Assembly: GCA_964019425.1 (NCBI GenBank)
Contig: OZ025800.1
Span: forward strand, 507,501 to 571,500
Direction of reading: 5' to 3'
Source of the DNA: Flectonema sp. DT1601
Lineage: Eukaryota; Euglenozoa; Diplonemea; Diplonemida; Diplonemidae
DNA: 64,000 bases
Position numbers and translations under genes: made by a program
Notes under the pieces: generated by a model
Database searches by the model: none
Seen by the model: the letters and a program-made list of their open reading frames with translations, nothing else
What the model was told of the DNA's origin: nothing
Part shown: positions 37,661 to 48,700 of the stretch, piece after piece
Numbering within the stretch: the stretch's first letter is position 1
Layout of the letters: each line of letters begins with the position of its first letter

Positions 37661-39760
37661 ATGAGAACGGCCGCTTTGATGATGATGGCGTCGCTGACGC
37701 CCATGGTGGTGGGAGTGCCAGCTGATGTTGTTACGAACGACATCAGGACTTGCAACACGGACGCTGACTGTCGCACTTTCGGTGCCACGGCAGCAACGTG
37801 CGCCACGGATAAGATCTGTGCTACTGCCTCATGCACTTACTACGGTGCTGGAGCCGCTAACGTTCTGAGGACCTGCGCATCGTCGCCGACGGGCGCGGAG
37901 ACGGTGACGCTATACTACATCCTGAACAACGTCGCTGGTACCGGTGCGACGGCGGCGAGGGTGATTAACTGCGATAACGCCGGTACCTTCACCGCGCCAT
38001 ACGACGCGTTGATCAAGGGTACTGGTGTGATGGGCGGTTTCTCTACCGCTGAGAAAGCAACAATTGATATTGTCCACATTTGCAACAAGCCAACGACGGG
38101 CGCTCACACCCTCAGGACCTCCATTAAGGTGACGGTCCAGATCACCAACCTGATTTCGACCACTGCCTCCGTCGGAGACCTCTACAGAAAGCTGGGAGCT
38201 AACCTCAACACCGTGCTTGCCGCATCATCGGACACCAACTTGAACCACGTTGGGATAGTCGACACCCTCCACACCATCACCGACAAGGCGGCGCCTTCCT
38301 ACTGCGCAGCAGGGACCTCCAACGCCGCGGTCACCCTTCCGTTCGCCAACAACTTCCTCGCGGCGACCGGCGATGATCTGTGCAAGATTGTCCAGTGCAA
38401 CACCGGATACACATTCGACAGGTCGCTGGCAATCCCAACGTGCGAAGGACCTGGCCAGGCATTGTCAAACGCGGCGGCGACCTGCACAACCAACGCGCAC
38501 TGCCAGAAGTACGGACAGACCGGTGGTGTGTGTGACTCCACCACCACCCCGACTTACAAGTGTACCGTTGCGGGAGCAGGTACTACCGCGTGCACCTTCT
38601 TCGCGGCCAACAACCAGGAGCTTCCGCTGTGCGCTGCCACGGTGGCACCTGCTGCCCAGAAGATTATCCTTTACTACATTCTGAGAAACACTAACATGGT
38701 TGGTGCCTCTGCGAGGACTGTCGACTGCACGAAGGTTGCCGAGTTCACTGCCAAGTACGATACGTTGATCAAGGGCACTACAGCGTTGGGTAGGTTCACC
38801 ACTGTTGAGGCGGCCACTGCCAACATCGTCCACAGCTGCATCACCACCGGAACCGTTCACTCGCTCCGCACCTCGATCAAGGTTGAGGTGTCGATCTCGA
38901 ACTTGTTGGGAACGACGTGGGGGAACTACGCTAACCTGGCGCTCAACATCAACCAGCTTTTGGCGACCAGCACGGACGCGGCGCTGAACGCCGTCGGTGG
39001 AGTCGCGACCGTGCACTTGGGTACGGAGGATGCATACAAGGGCTTGTGCCCAGTTACCGGCAACGACAACACGAAGGTCCCAATGTCTACCACTCCGGTC
39101 TCCCCAACAGCAGCCAACAGAGGGTGCACGGTCGTCGCGTGCAACACCGGTTACGAAATCAACACCAGCGGAGCCTGCGTCGTGACCTCTACCCCTACTC
39201 CAACCACCACCGCGACTCCGGGCACCACGGGCGTGGCTACTCCTCTCACGTTCTCGTTTGACGCCACCGCCGAAATTGCTGTTCTCGCCGCCTCGACTGC
39301 AAGCTTCAGGACGACCGCGGCTACCGCGTTGGGAGGAACCGCCACCTGCGTCAGCATGTGCCCGACCGCCGGAGGCCGGTGCTACACCTGCGCGGGAGTC
39401 ATTATCGGCAGAGAGGCTTCGGTCTTGGTCGCCGCGAAGTACAGAGTGAACCTGAGCGGTACCACCAACCACGCAACCACCGCCAACGCCCTCACCGCTC
39501 TCAACACCGCGCTGAGGGCCTTGTTCGCAGCGAACACCGCTATTGTGTACTCAGACAACAGCGTCTTGGTTTTCTTCACCAGCGACAGCGACGATGGTTT
39601 GTCCGGTGGGGCTATTGCCGGTATCGTTATCGGTTGCGTGGCGTTCGTCGTGATCGTCGTCGTGATCGTCTACTGCCTTTGCTGCAAGGCTGCTCCGGAA
39701 TCCGACTCAGCTGACTCGGATTCGGATGCCAAGAAGGAAACCAACCCTGACCAGGTGTAA
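37661..39760 (+). CDS. Array surface protein, copy 4 (last)
   Basis: Same 699-residue protein, with the copy-3 type silent base at 38062. Only 37 bases of the common 3' flank remain before unique A+T-rich DNA begins at 39798. This gene therefore lacks the AATAAA and hairpins that follow the other three, and must use a different 3' end. Confidence 0.88.
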   Translation: MRTAALMMMASLTPMVVGVPADVVTNDIRTCNTDADCRTFGATAATCATDKICATASCTYYGAGAANVLRTCASSPTGAETVTLYYILNNVAGTGATAARVINCDNAGTFTAPYDALIKGTGVMGGFSTAEKATIDIVHICNKPTTGAHTLRTSIKVTVQITNLISTTASVGDLYRKLGANLNTVLAASSDTNLNHVGIVDTLHTITDKAAPSYCAAGTSNAAVTLPFANNFLAATGDDLCKIVQCNTGYTFDRSLAIPTCEGPGQALSNAAATCTTNAHCQKYGQTGGVCDSTTTPTYKCTVAGAGTTACTFFAANNQELPLCAATVAPAAQKIILYYILRNTNMVGASARTVDCTKVAEFTAKYDTLIKGTTALGRFTTVEAATANIVHSCITTGTVHSLRTSIKVEVSISNLLGTTWGNYANLALNINQLLATSTDAALNAVGGVATVHLGTEDAYKGLCPVTGNDNTKVPMSTTPVSPTAANRGCTVVACNTGYEINTSGACVVTSTPTPTTTATPGTTGVATPLTFSFDATAEIAVLAASTASFRTTAATALGGTATCVSMCPTAGGRCYTCAGVIIGREASVLVAAKYRVNLSGTTNHATTANALTALNTALRALFAANTAIVYSDNSVLVFFTSDSDDGLSGGAIAGIVIGCVAFVVIVVVIVYCLCCKAAPESDSADSDSDAKKETNPDQV

Positions 39761-39797
39761 GAAGCTCGTCTTTTGTATTCTTGCGAACGAATGCTTT

Positions 39798-40736
39798 CGT
39801 GAGTGAAAGTTGTAATTTATTGGTGTTTTGTGTTTATATAATACACAGTTGAAAACTTTTTTCTGCCTCGCATATGTGTAGTTTTGTTTTGTAGTTGTAG
39901 TTTATAGCTGTTACCGAAGGAAGTAGTCCAGAATCTGACAGTAATTTGATTTTGTCGTAATTTTTGTGAAGATTATGTTCTACGATCATTCGGAAGCTAT
40001 ATACTTGGTTATGATTGGCGATTGGAAACTACTTGTGTTTGGTATTTTTTTTTAATTTTTTCGGGTATAAAAAAAGAAATTTCTTTTGTTTTTTATTAAA
40101 ACATGTCTACCGCTAGTGGTGTCATGTTTGTTCTCCCTCCAGCCTTTTGTGTTATTAGATTACGGTTAGGAAAAGCAGAACAACAAGCTTTATGCTATTG
40201 TGGGATTTTCGGAATGCTTGCTGTGGGAGAAGATGCCATGTGTTGTGTTCTGTTTTTTTCTTCCTTTTATAATCAGATGATGTGATTAGGTTCCATAAGA
40301 AGCATGATTTCGGAAACGAAAATTAATTGTTGTTTTTTAAATCTTGCTTTTCTTTTTTTTTTCGAAAATAGCAAAAGAGAAAAAAAAAAAAAAAAAGAAA
40401 AATAATAATAATATAAGGGTTACAATAAATATGAAAAGACAAAAAAAAACTAAAAAAAACAACAACATTACAATATATGTTGTTGCTAGTCATTAAAGTC
40501 TCTTTTAAAGTAAACAAAATCGATTTAAACAAAATGTGCGATTAGGGAAATAGGGCATGTCGTAAACACCAGCGTGATGAGAGAAGCGATCCTCTTTTTT
40601 AAAAAATTGTCTTCTGAAAAAAAATAATTATTTATAGGCACCACACGTAATTGAAGAGGAGGGTTGAGAGAGCAGAACGTAAATGTGTTTCGTTTTAAAT
40701 ATTTTATAAATTCAATCCTTTATCTCTTCTCTTTAA
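39798..40736. other. Intergenic region, right of the array
   Basis: A+T-rich. A 60-codon ATG frame at 40103-40285 (MSTASGVMFVLPPAF start, hydrophobic, Cys-rich) has no clear acceptor before it, and I give it little weight. Ends with TATCTCTTCTCTTTAAAG at 40738. Confidence 0.5.
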
Positions 40737-40770
40737 AGATACGATGTGTAGTTGAGGTAGAAACTAAAAA

Positions 40771-43110
40771 ATGTTTTATGTTGTGAAATATTTCCTCTCT
40801 GAGGATGACACTGAGGAAGAAAAAAGGACAAAACGGATAGTCGTAGCTTGCTCCATGTTTTTCGTATTGCTACTAACTTATATATCATTATCACGCATAG
40901 TAAGACACAGTGATGAAGATATAAAGTTGCTGATACCCTTAAATTCAACTGCGACTGTTCTGTGTTTTGTTCTCTTAACAAAATGGTTTATAACTAAGAA
41001 GCAAACAAATCTTGACCGGATTATTCTTATTTATATAATTTTGGTAGTCATATTAATTACTGACGTTGTAAGCGCTAGTGAGATGAGGGAGCCGATATGG
41101 CCTGCTGCTGTACTCGTCGTCGATTTAATTTTGTTGTGCTCTCTTCCTGCTATAGTCGGTAGGGTTACCGTCAGCGTTGTTGTTGTGTACTTACTGATAT
41201 GCGCAGTTGAAAAGACTACCCGTTTCGGACTTTATGATGTCCGTGGAGTTAAGATGATCCAGTATCGAGATTGTTTTTTAAACTTATCCGTTGAGGAGAT
41301 AGAAGCCACACCTTGTAAGCAAGAAGCAAAATACGCATTTGGTATGACTTTCTTCTACTTAGGAGTGTTTTTAATGGACTATTATTGCACGAGGAAATTC
41401 GCTTCAGAAATGAGAAGTGAACAAATGTTATTAAAAAGTAGTATGGATCTCGCTGAAACCGTCGCTTCTGCGTTGGTTAAGTTCGATCTGGAGAAGGCTC
41501 AGCAACACATCGATTGTGAGAATACTCCGCTGACTACGTCATTAGGAAAGTTGCTCCGAAACTTAAATAAATACAAACCGTACCTTCCAGACTCACTGTT
41601 TACAGATGACGACAAGGTTGAAGGCTTTACTAATATTACTCCTCCACCTGGTCCACAAGCTGCAATCCTTTTCACAGATATGAAGATGTCGACGTCTATT
41701 TGGGAAGCATCTCCTGAAGCGATGAGAAAAGCATTAAAACTCCACAACCGAATAATAAGAAATTGTATTGTTACTTACAAAGGTTACGAAGTCAAGACCA
41801 TCGGTGACGCTTTTATGGTGGCATTTCAGACCTTTTCGGAAGGATGTAAATTTGCTGCTGCTGTTCAAGAAGAAATGATGTCAGCAACATGGCCGTCTGG
41901 TTTAATTCTACCCAGCATCTTTGAAGAAAATGGATGGCGCGGACTGATGATTCGAATTGGACTCCACTTTGGTGATGTTGACGTTGAGGTAAATCCTTTT
42001 TCTGGTCGCAGTGATTATTTCGGAAGGGCAGTCAACAAGGCAGCTCGTTTGGAAAACATTTGTCCTGCTGGTGGTATTGCTGTGGATACGAACTATGAAG
42101 GTTTTATCGACCTAGGAACCGGTTGGTCGTTATCTCATTCTACAGAAACCTTAAGAGGAATTGAAAAACCAGAAGCGATCACACTTATAACTCGAAATCA
42201 TGTTACGTTAGGTAGTTCAAGTGGTACAGAAACAAAGTTTAGTCACATTTCCTTACGTGATAAAGAAGATGTTGGTGATTCAGTTCAGCAGGTGCTCATC
42301 AGTAGAAATGTTGCCACAACTTGCCATGTTCGATTCCTTATCAATTCAGAGAACTCTCAAGAAATTCAAAATCAATTTAATGCAGCGATTGAGAAGTCAG
42401 TTTCATGTTTAGAAAGGACCGAAGGATCGATTGTATCAGTTTTGTGTACTTCAATAGTTTTGGGATGGAATACAAATAGATCGTCTCCTGATCATTTTAG
42501 AAGTGCCTTACAATTCGTTTCATTACTTCATGGATTAGTCAACCCTTCGACTGTCTCAGTTGGTATCGCGACAAGTCCTGTTCACTGTGGTTGTATTGGA
42601 ACACGTGATCAAAGATTTATTACAGTCTTTGGTAAGTGTATCAATCTGTGTGGATTATTATGCCAAGCTGGTTGTGACATAAAAACTTTCGCGCTTTGCG
42701 CACCAAACTCGAGAGATCTTCCGATTTGGAGACCAGTTGACCGCTGGCTAGAAAACGGAGAAACCAACATCGTTATTTACGAACTGCAGGCTGCTAAATT
42801 GAAAAGATGGTTAACTTTGGATGCTATATCAAATAGCCGTTGTAAGGACGAAGTCTCAGCACAGGCCCCAGACTGGGGCTGGAGTGACGACTACTGGGAG
42901 ACGTTCGCCAGCAAAGATTGGGAAGCTATTGATCACAATAAGTCTCCAGAGGACCATGTACTAAAACAAGTCGCTGAAATGATGAGGCGATGCATATCAA
43001 TGAGGATGTTGACGTCTCTCAATAATAATCAACAATTCCGCGCCTATGAGAAAAACAACAGTCCCACTCAATTACAGAACTTCTCGTTGGCATATTCAGA
43101 ATTTGAGTAA
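40771..43110 (+). CDS. Class III adenylate/guanylate cyclase, six-TM, tandem catalytic domains
   Basis: 779 residues. Makes a cyclic nucleotide from ATP or GTP at a membrane. Six hydrophobic segments fall between about 27 and 205. Catalytic domain 1 (about 297-445) has the metal-binding Asp in LFTDMKMST and the second in VKTIGDAFM, then IGLHFGDVDV and GRAVNKAARLE. VKTIGD is typical of protist and fungal cyclases. Domain 2 (about 548-640) keeps the fold pattern (VSVGIATSPVHCGCIGT, FGKCINLCGLLC) but lacks the metal Asp pair, so it is probably a regulatory partner. Substrate base not decided from sequence. The acidic, Trp-rich stretch WGWSDDYWETF lies near the C-terminus. One exon; acceptor AG at 40738. 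Confidence 0.9.
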   Translation: MFYVVKYFLSEDDTEEEKRTKRIVVACSMFFVLLLTYISLSRIVRHSDEDIKLLIPLNSTATVLCFVLLTKWFITKKQTNLDRIILIYIILVVILITDVVSASEMREPIWPAAVLVVDLILLCSLPAIVGRVTVSVVVVYLLICAVEKTTRFGLYDVRGVKMIQYRDCFLNLSVEEIEATPCKQEAKYAFGMTFFYLGVFLMDYYCTRKFASEMRSEQMLLKSSMDLAETVASALVKFDLEKAQQHIDCENTPLTTSLGKLLRNLNKYKPYLPDSLFTDDDKVEGFTNITPPPGPQAAILFTDMKMSTSIWEASPEAMRKALKLHNRIIRNCIVTYKGYEVKTIGDAFMVAFQTFSEGCKFAAAVQEEMMSATWPSGLILPSIFEENGWRGLMIRIGLHFGDVDVEVNPFSGRSDYFGRAVNKAARLENICPAGGIAVDTNYEGFIDLGTGWSLSHSTETLRGIEKPEAITLITRNHVTLGSSSGTETKFSHISLRDKEDVGDSVQQVLISRNVATTCHVRFLINSENSQEIQNQFNAAIEKSVSCLERTEGSIVSVLCTSIVLGWNTNRSSPDHFRSALQFVSLLHGLVNPSTVSVGIATSPVHCGCIGTRDQRFITVFGKCINLCGLLCQAGCDIKTFALCAPNSRDLPIWRPVDRWLENGETNIVIYELQAAKLKRWLTLDAISNSRCKDEVSAQAPDWGWSDDYWETFASKDWEAIDHNKSPEDHVLKQVAEMMRRCISMRMLTSLNNNQQFRAYEKNNSPTQLQNFSLAYSEFE

Positions 43111-43145
43111 CTCAGAAGGTAGTGGCTAAACAAGAAATAATATAA

Positions 43146-43194
43146 CACGTGTGCCCACGTGTGCCCACGTGTGCCCACGTGTGCCCACGTGTTG
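43146..43194. repeat. CACGTGTGCC decamer tandem repeat
   Basis: GTGCCCACGT repeated four times in perfect 10-bp steps, giving five CACGTG palindromes just after the cyclase stop codon. Period 10 puts the palindromes on one face of the helix. Confidence 0.9.
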
Positions 43195-45001
43195 ACGTTG
43201 TATTTGTGTACGAAAACCTTCCTGCAATCCATCAAATATTTGATGTCAGTTCGGATCAGTAGTTCTATAAAAAAAGTTCAATTCTCTTTCGGATATGATT
43301 TCTGTTTGTGGAGAGCATCCTTACATGTAGTTATCCTCATGGATTCCTACTTCTAATTTAGAAACTAAACTGACCTGTCATGGAGCGCTATTATCGTATT
43401 CCGATTCGAAGTCCAAGTCCGGTTGGATGTAGCACTGAGTTGACGGCTCGTTTCGTCTTGTCGGGTTCCCCCCGACTAAGGCAACAACTAGCATTAGGTC
43501 AATATATCTCGCTGCCATTGTGTGGCCAACACTGCTACGTACAAGTCCTGATCACTTCTGTGATCTCTTCCTTTGTACGGATTATTGTTGACATTCTCTC
43601 TCTTCAGTGATTCTCGTCGGCGAGGGTTTATCGCCGCAACGTCGCCGGATGTTCCCCTTCCGGAATATGAGGCCTCGAGTTGAATTCCTGCTGGGGATGT
43701 CCTGCTCTGTTTTATGTACACCTTCTTAGTTCTTACCTACTTGTTAAATGCAAAAGAAAAAATTGACCAACTTCACCTTTTACTCGCACCTTTGTTTTGT
43801 TTGTGCGCAACGGGTACAAAAATCCTAGTAAAGGAATAGGTTAGTTACGCTGTCACAATCCTCTTTCTACCGAACAAACCCAGGGTTTGTGGGTACAAAA
43901 CCACCCTGTTTTGTTTTATATATACGGAAATGACGTTTGCATCATCAATAATAATAATAATAATAATAATAAAACTGAAGTTGTTTTGTGGTCTGGTGAT
44001 AGAGAATGATGAGGGAAAAAAAAAAAAACCATTCAGATTAGCCTTGAATTTCGTTGAAAGCAGACAAAATCCTGTGGCGCGGGGAAAATAAATCATCGAC
44101 CATAAGAAATACCGGCTTTCAATCCGAATAGTTTCTTCTCCGACTGCGTCGGACAAAAAAAAAAACCTACTTGTTGTTGTTGTTGTTCGCTGTTTTTTTT
44201 TTTTTTTTTTTTTTTTTTTGTTGTTGTTGTTATGTAACAGAGAGGGGCAGCCTTTCTCTCAAAAAGAATCGGCAAACTTCACTTTTTTACTTACTCACTC
44301 ACACTTTTATTTTGTTTGTGCGCAACCGGTAGAAAATCCTAATAAAGGAATAGGTAGTTACGCTGCCACAATTCTCTTTCTACCGAACAATGGGTTTGTA
44401 GGTACAAAAAAAAAAAAAAAAAAAAAAAAACTCGATTCCAGTAGACAAGAAAAAGCAAAAGAGCTATAAGGTGTGTTTTCTTCCCGTCATTTAAAAAAAA
44501 AGAAAAAAAAAAAAAACAATTCCTATATAACTCATCATCAACATAGAAGTGGTCAATTCAACCCTCTCCAAACCTTAGTGTAGTTTTGGGCAGTTTCAAG
44601 TTACTTTACAGGTTTTGTCGAGCTGCTGCAATCATATTTATTATTGATATTATATTGGACGGAATTACTTTTATTTGTGACCGTCTGTGGTTCTTTGATT
44701 TTCTTGAAGTGATTTGTGTTCTGACGTGCTCGGTGAAGTCTCCTAAAAAGAAGGATATGACTAGAGTTAACCCAACAAGTATCTTTTTATTTTTACTTTT
44801 CTTATGGAGTTATTCCTTTTTTTTTTTGTTTGTTTATTTTATTTTTTATTTTTTACATGCTGTTGTTTCAAAGACGATCTTACCAAAAAGAATTGGCTTT
44901 AACTTCAACTATACAGAAAATAATGATATAACACTGTGGTTTTTTGTTTGTGCTTACCAAAAAAAACCCGATATTTTATTACTAAAATTTACACTTCCCC
45001 A

Positions 45002-45032
<31 letters not shown>

Positions 45033-45100
45033 TTGTTTGACTTTTTTTTTTAGTGTATTCTGTTAGCTCTGTTTTTATTTAAAAAAAGAAATATATCTCA
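43195..45100. other. Intergenic region with dispersed direct repeats
   Basis: About 43755-43910 and 44270-44405 are direct copies (landmarks TTTGTTTGTGCGCAAC, TAAAGGAATAG, TTTCTACCGAACAA). The stretch at about 44885-44965 resembles 51900-51965, and 43725-43765 resembles 52035-52075. A 76-codon frame at 43380-43610 follows a pyrimidine tract and TTTAG but shows no domain. Long A and T runs. No gene is supported. Confidence 0.55.
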
Positions 45101-45117
45101 TCAGTTATAACAAAACA

Positions 45118-45345
45118 ATGGGATCACCTCACACTGAAGTTATGAATATCGGACCTGGTAGACGAAAGGGGATTCTTTCACCAGGAGAGATAACAATTTC
45201 AAACAGAGCTCAGATTCCTATATTCATATCTGGTCAGCTTGCTGAGACCGGTTGCAGTAACATTAAAAGGCTAAGAAATGTTCCATCAGGTTTGCCAGCA
45301 CTTCCAGCAACAGGAGGGAGTTCAAAAATAAATCGACAACTGTAA
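45118..45345 (+). CDS. Small unknown protein, 75 residues
   Basis: The ATG frame follows a candidate acceptor (ATCTCATCAG, AG at 45104). The product is polar and basic, starting MGSPHTEVMNIGPGRRKGIL, with a short hydrophobic stretch AQIPIFISGQLAE. No signal, TM or known motif. Its composition (Gly, Pro, Ser, charged) and clean codon usage, unlike the random frames around it, suggest a real gene. Function unknown. An N-terminal MGS could in principle be myristoylated. Confidence 0.55.
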   Translation: MGSPHTEVMNIGPGRRKGILSPGEITISNRAQIPIFISGQLAETGCSNIKRLRNVPSGLPALPATGGSSKINRQL

Positions 45346-45716
45346 CATAAAAATATTTGTCGTTCTGGAGACTTCACCAGAAGGAATGAAATAAATTATT
45401 ACACTTTAAATTATCTGACGTCGTTATCTGTAATGCAAACTTTTTTTTATTATTCTAAGTGTTGCCTCGCATTACACGTGGCCTGAAATGTATTTCTACA
45501 CGTCTTCCTGTCATTTCTCTTTCATGGGTTGCAGTGTAGGTCCAAACAAGTTGTATTTATTTTTTCTTTTTCTTTCTGCAATTTACTTTCGTCTGTGATG
45601 TGACGCATCAATTAGTTTATTTTCAGAAGGTAAAACAAACAAACAAAGAAGAAACTAGGATAAAACTAAGTTTTTCTTTGGGGAAAAAAAAAAAAAAACA
45701 ACAAAAAACAAAAAAA

Positions 45717-48700
45717 ATGAAAAATGCCATTTTTGCAGTGATGATGATGGTCTTGCTGGTGGCTGACGTGAGTGGGATGCCACCATTTCCACCAGCTTGT
45801 AAAAGTAGAATAACGAGACCGGAACCGACAGGTACAATTGGACACGGACCATATGCAGTAAATGAGTTCTCTTGTTGGTATATCCCATGTACGGATTTCT
45901 TGACGTTAACATTTAGAGCATTCAAAACTGAGAACAACTACGACTTTCTTACGGTAGAAGAGAGAACAGGACAAAGTCGGTCACAGAGACTACGTCACTC
46001 AGGAAATGTGGCACCTGGCCCGATATCAATTAGAGATGTGTCGGGTGCTATGTTAATCTTTGAGTCTGATTCTTCTGTTGTAGATGATGGTTTCACTGTA
46101 GATTATGTCTGTGGCGCTAATGCATTCGTCACTGAAACAGTTGCCCTTCCACCTGCATGTCCTACTGAACCAACCGCTATTGATGTCAGCAGTGGTTCTG
46201 ACTCTTATCGACCATCTGGAGGCTACCCAAATAATGATGACAGGTGTTGGGTTATAAACTGTGCTAGTTCTTTGACGTTGGAATGGCAATCTTTTTCAAC
46301 GGAATCTGGTTATGATTTTGTTACAATTTATCAAATTGATGGTTCAAGTACATCAGTTCATCAGGTCTATTCAGGAACAGATCCTATTGCACCTGTGTCA
46401 TATACTGGTGATGGTGTGATTATTGGTTTTAAGTCAGACTCAACAATCAGGGGTGAGGGATTTACATTCAGTTGGAATTGTGACGCAGCTCTTCCTCAAT
46501 GTGTTTCCATTACCACCCCAGGACGTGCATCAACTACGGGAAACTATCAAATAATTGAAACAAATTATTGGGTAAGATTCCCAGCAGTTGGATCCGGTGA
46601 GAAAATATCATTTTTAACTCATTCAGACACTACTGATGACTGGGTACTACGAACTCTTGGGACACCTAGGTCACAGTACGAATGGTCAGTCTCTAGAACT
46701 GCCTCACCTATTAGTTTATTACTTCCGACATTCACCATTGCTGGAGGAGGAGTTCCCCAGCTTTCAATCTGTACGACTGCTGCATTTCAGTGTAACTTTG
46801 ATTCTGATTGCATGCCAGGTATCACTCTCCCTTATATTGCTATTTCGGAATTACAAAACAAATATCGTTGTATCAATAATCTATGTGTGTGTGATCCACT
46901 GTATCTAATGATTATCCCTGGTGATGGTAGATGCACATGTATAATTGACAGCATGAGAGCAACCTTCTACAATGAGGATACTTTTTCTTGTTTACCATTG
47001 TGTGATCTAGAAATGGCTCCTTCCATGAGTGAACAAAGTTGTGATGAATTTCATATACAGCAGTGCAAACCTTTTTTCCCAATCCAACGTGGAAATTGCA
47101 GTGTTTGCGAATCAGACAGCGACTGTTTTCCTGACAATCAGTATGAGGGATTCACAGGTGCGACTTGTGATTTGGAAACTGGTATGTGTAGCTGTCCTAG
47201 TACTGCTCATTGGGAAGCAGGTCGATGCCAATGTGACTCTGGAGTAACACCAGCGAGCATCAGTAGAATGCAGTGCGTTGTTTCTGATCCAGTTTGTAAT
47301 GAGCACATTGACTGTTTTAGTGATATTATTTCTGGTGGGCTGTCTGCTGACAACTACATGGTTCTCAAGACGCTGCCATGTCAGGAAAGATTTTGTGTTT
47401 GTAGACCCCCATTAACAATTAACTTATCAACTGGGAAATGTATATGTCAAATTCCGTACCAATACAGTTCTGTAATGCAGCACTGCATGAGAATCACACC
47501 TTCGTCACTAGAAGGACCACAATCACCAGGAGTATGTGCGCCTCTTGTTGAGACTTGTCAACCTGGACTTCCCATCACATGTAAGACGGGGTTTGTTCCA
47601 AACATCTTTGGTAACTGTATTGGATGTGAACAACAGTCAGGTTGTTTTAGTCCTGACTTCGCTTACACCTCAGCATACTCTGAAGTAAACCCTAAGTGTG
47701 AGTACAATCACAACTTAGGAGTTTCTGCCTGTGTTTGTGGTCCTGGCATGATATGGAGAGGTAGTTCGTGTAAGTGTAGAAATCAAGGTAGTGAAGTTAG
47801 ATCATTAACAAGTACTGGTAGGTGTACTGCTCAAATGGAATGTTTAACAGATACTGATTGCTTTGCTGAAGCAACCACTACTCGTATTCCTTTATTTGAA
47901 AATGGTGCGAGTGTTATTCAGTGTCGTGCTAACAGATGTGTCTGTGGTCAAAAGGTTGTCCTGAGTGCTACTGGTATCTGTCAGTGTCCGTCATGGGCTG
48001 TTTGGTCACCAACATTGCAGGACTGCGTTTCTCGTTGCCAAGAAACTTACGACTTTTCTTATGAGCAGTGCACAGTAGGTGCGGCTCAGCAGTGCAAGCC
48101 TCTGTACCCATGGACTGGAAATGTTTGTCAGTTGTGTACAGATGCTGTACAATGTACAATTGATAAATTCACACCAGTTCCTGGAGTTACTTGTTCAGCC
48201 GGACGATGCAACTGCGGTCCTAATTTGGTGTGGGAACTTAGTGCTTGCAGATGCCCAGGTGGTGTAACCCTCTCAGGAAACGGTGGATGTCCAACCTGCT
48301 CGGCTGACTCAGAGTGTATGTCAGTTGCTGGTCAACCAGCAGACGGTGTTATCCACCCCAACGCTCGTTGTATTGTAGGACAGTGTGTTTGTGGTCCTGG
48401 TCTTGATCAGGTTGGTAATCGATGCAGGTGTGCTAGTGGCGATTACTCTCATGAAACTTATAGTTGTAGAACTTGTTCTTTTGCAAGAGACTGCTTTAGG
48501 AACACACCAACAGGTGAGCCATATGACAGGGAATGGTCTTTATGGTGTGTTGATGGAACCTGTCAGTGTGGTCCAGGATTCACACCTGACGGTACTGGGA
48601 AATGTCAATGCAGTACCGGTACTCACCAAAACCAGTTCGGTATTTGTGTTTCTTGTAATAATAATCCAGATTGCTTTAGCGATGCTGACTACGTAAAGGC

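Larger units (their letters stand above)
27512..39797 (+). repeat. 3360-bp tandem array, 3.66 units
   Basis: Units start at 27512, 30872, 34232 and 37592, with a period of exactly 3360 bp. The last unit stops at 39797, just after the gene. Coding and spacer DNA look identical between copies. The one difference I found is at 27982/31342 (C) against 34702/38062 (A), a synonymous third-base change. Base composition is much richer in G+C than the flanks. Each unit holds one surface-protein gene and, between genes, a 1191-bp spacer (29681-30871 and equivalents). The array may be a recent amplification, or be kept uniform by gene conversion; copy number in the assembly could be wrong. Confidence 0.95.

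Noticed and set aside
44586-45053. 155-codon hydrophobic plus-strand frame
   Set aside because: No ATG at its start; Phe/Leu runs come from poly(T) tracts.
45600-45716. Upstream GTG extension of the CUB protein
   Set aside because: Lys/Gln-rich, crosses the acceptor, and would displace the signal peptide at 45717.
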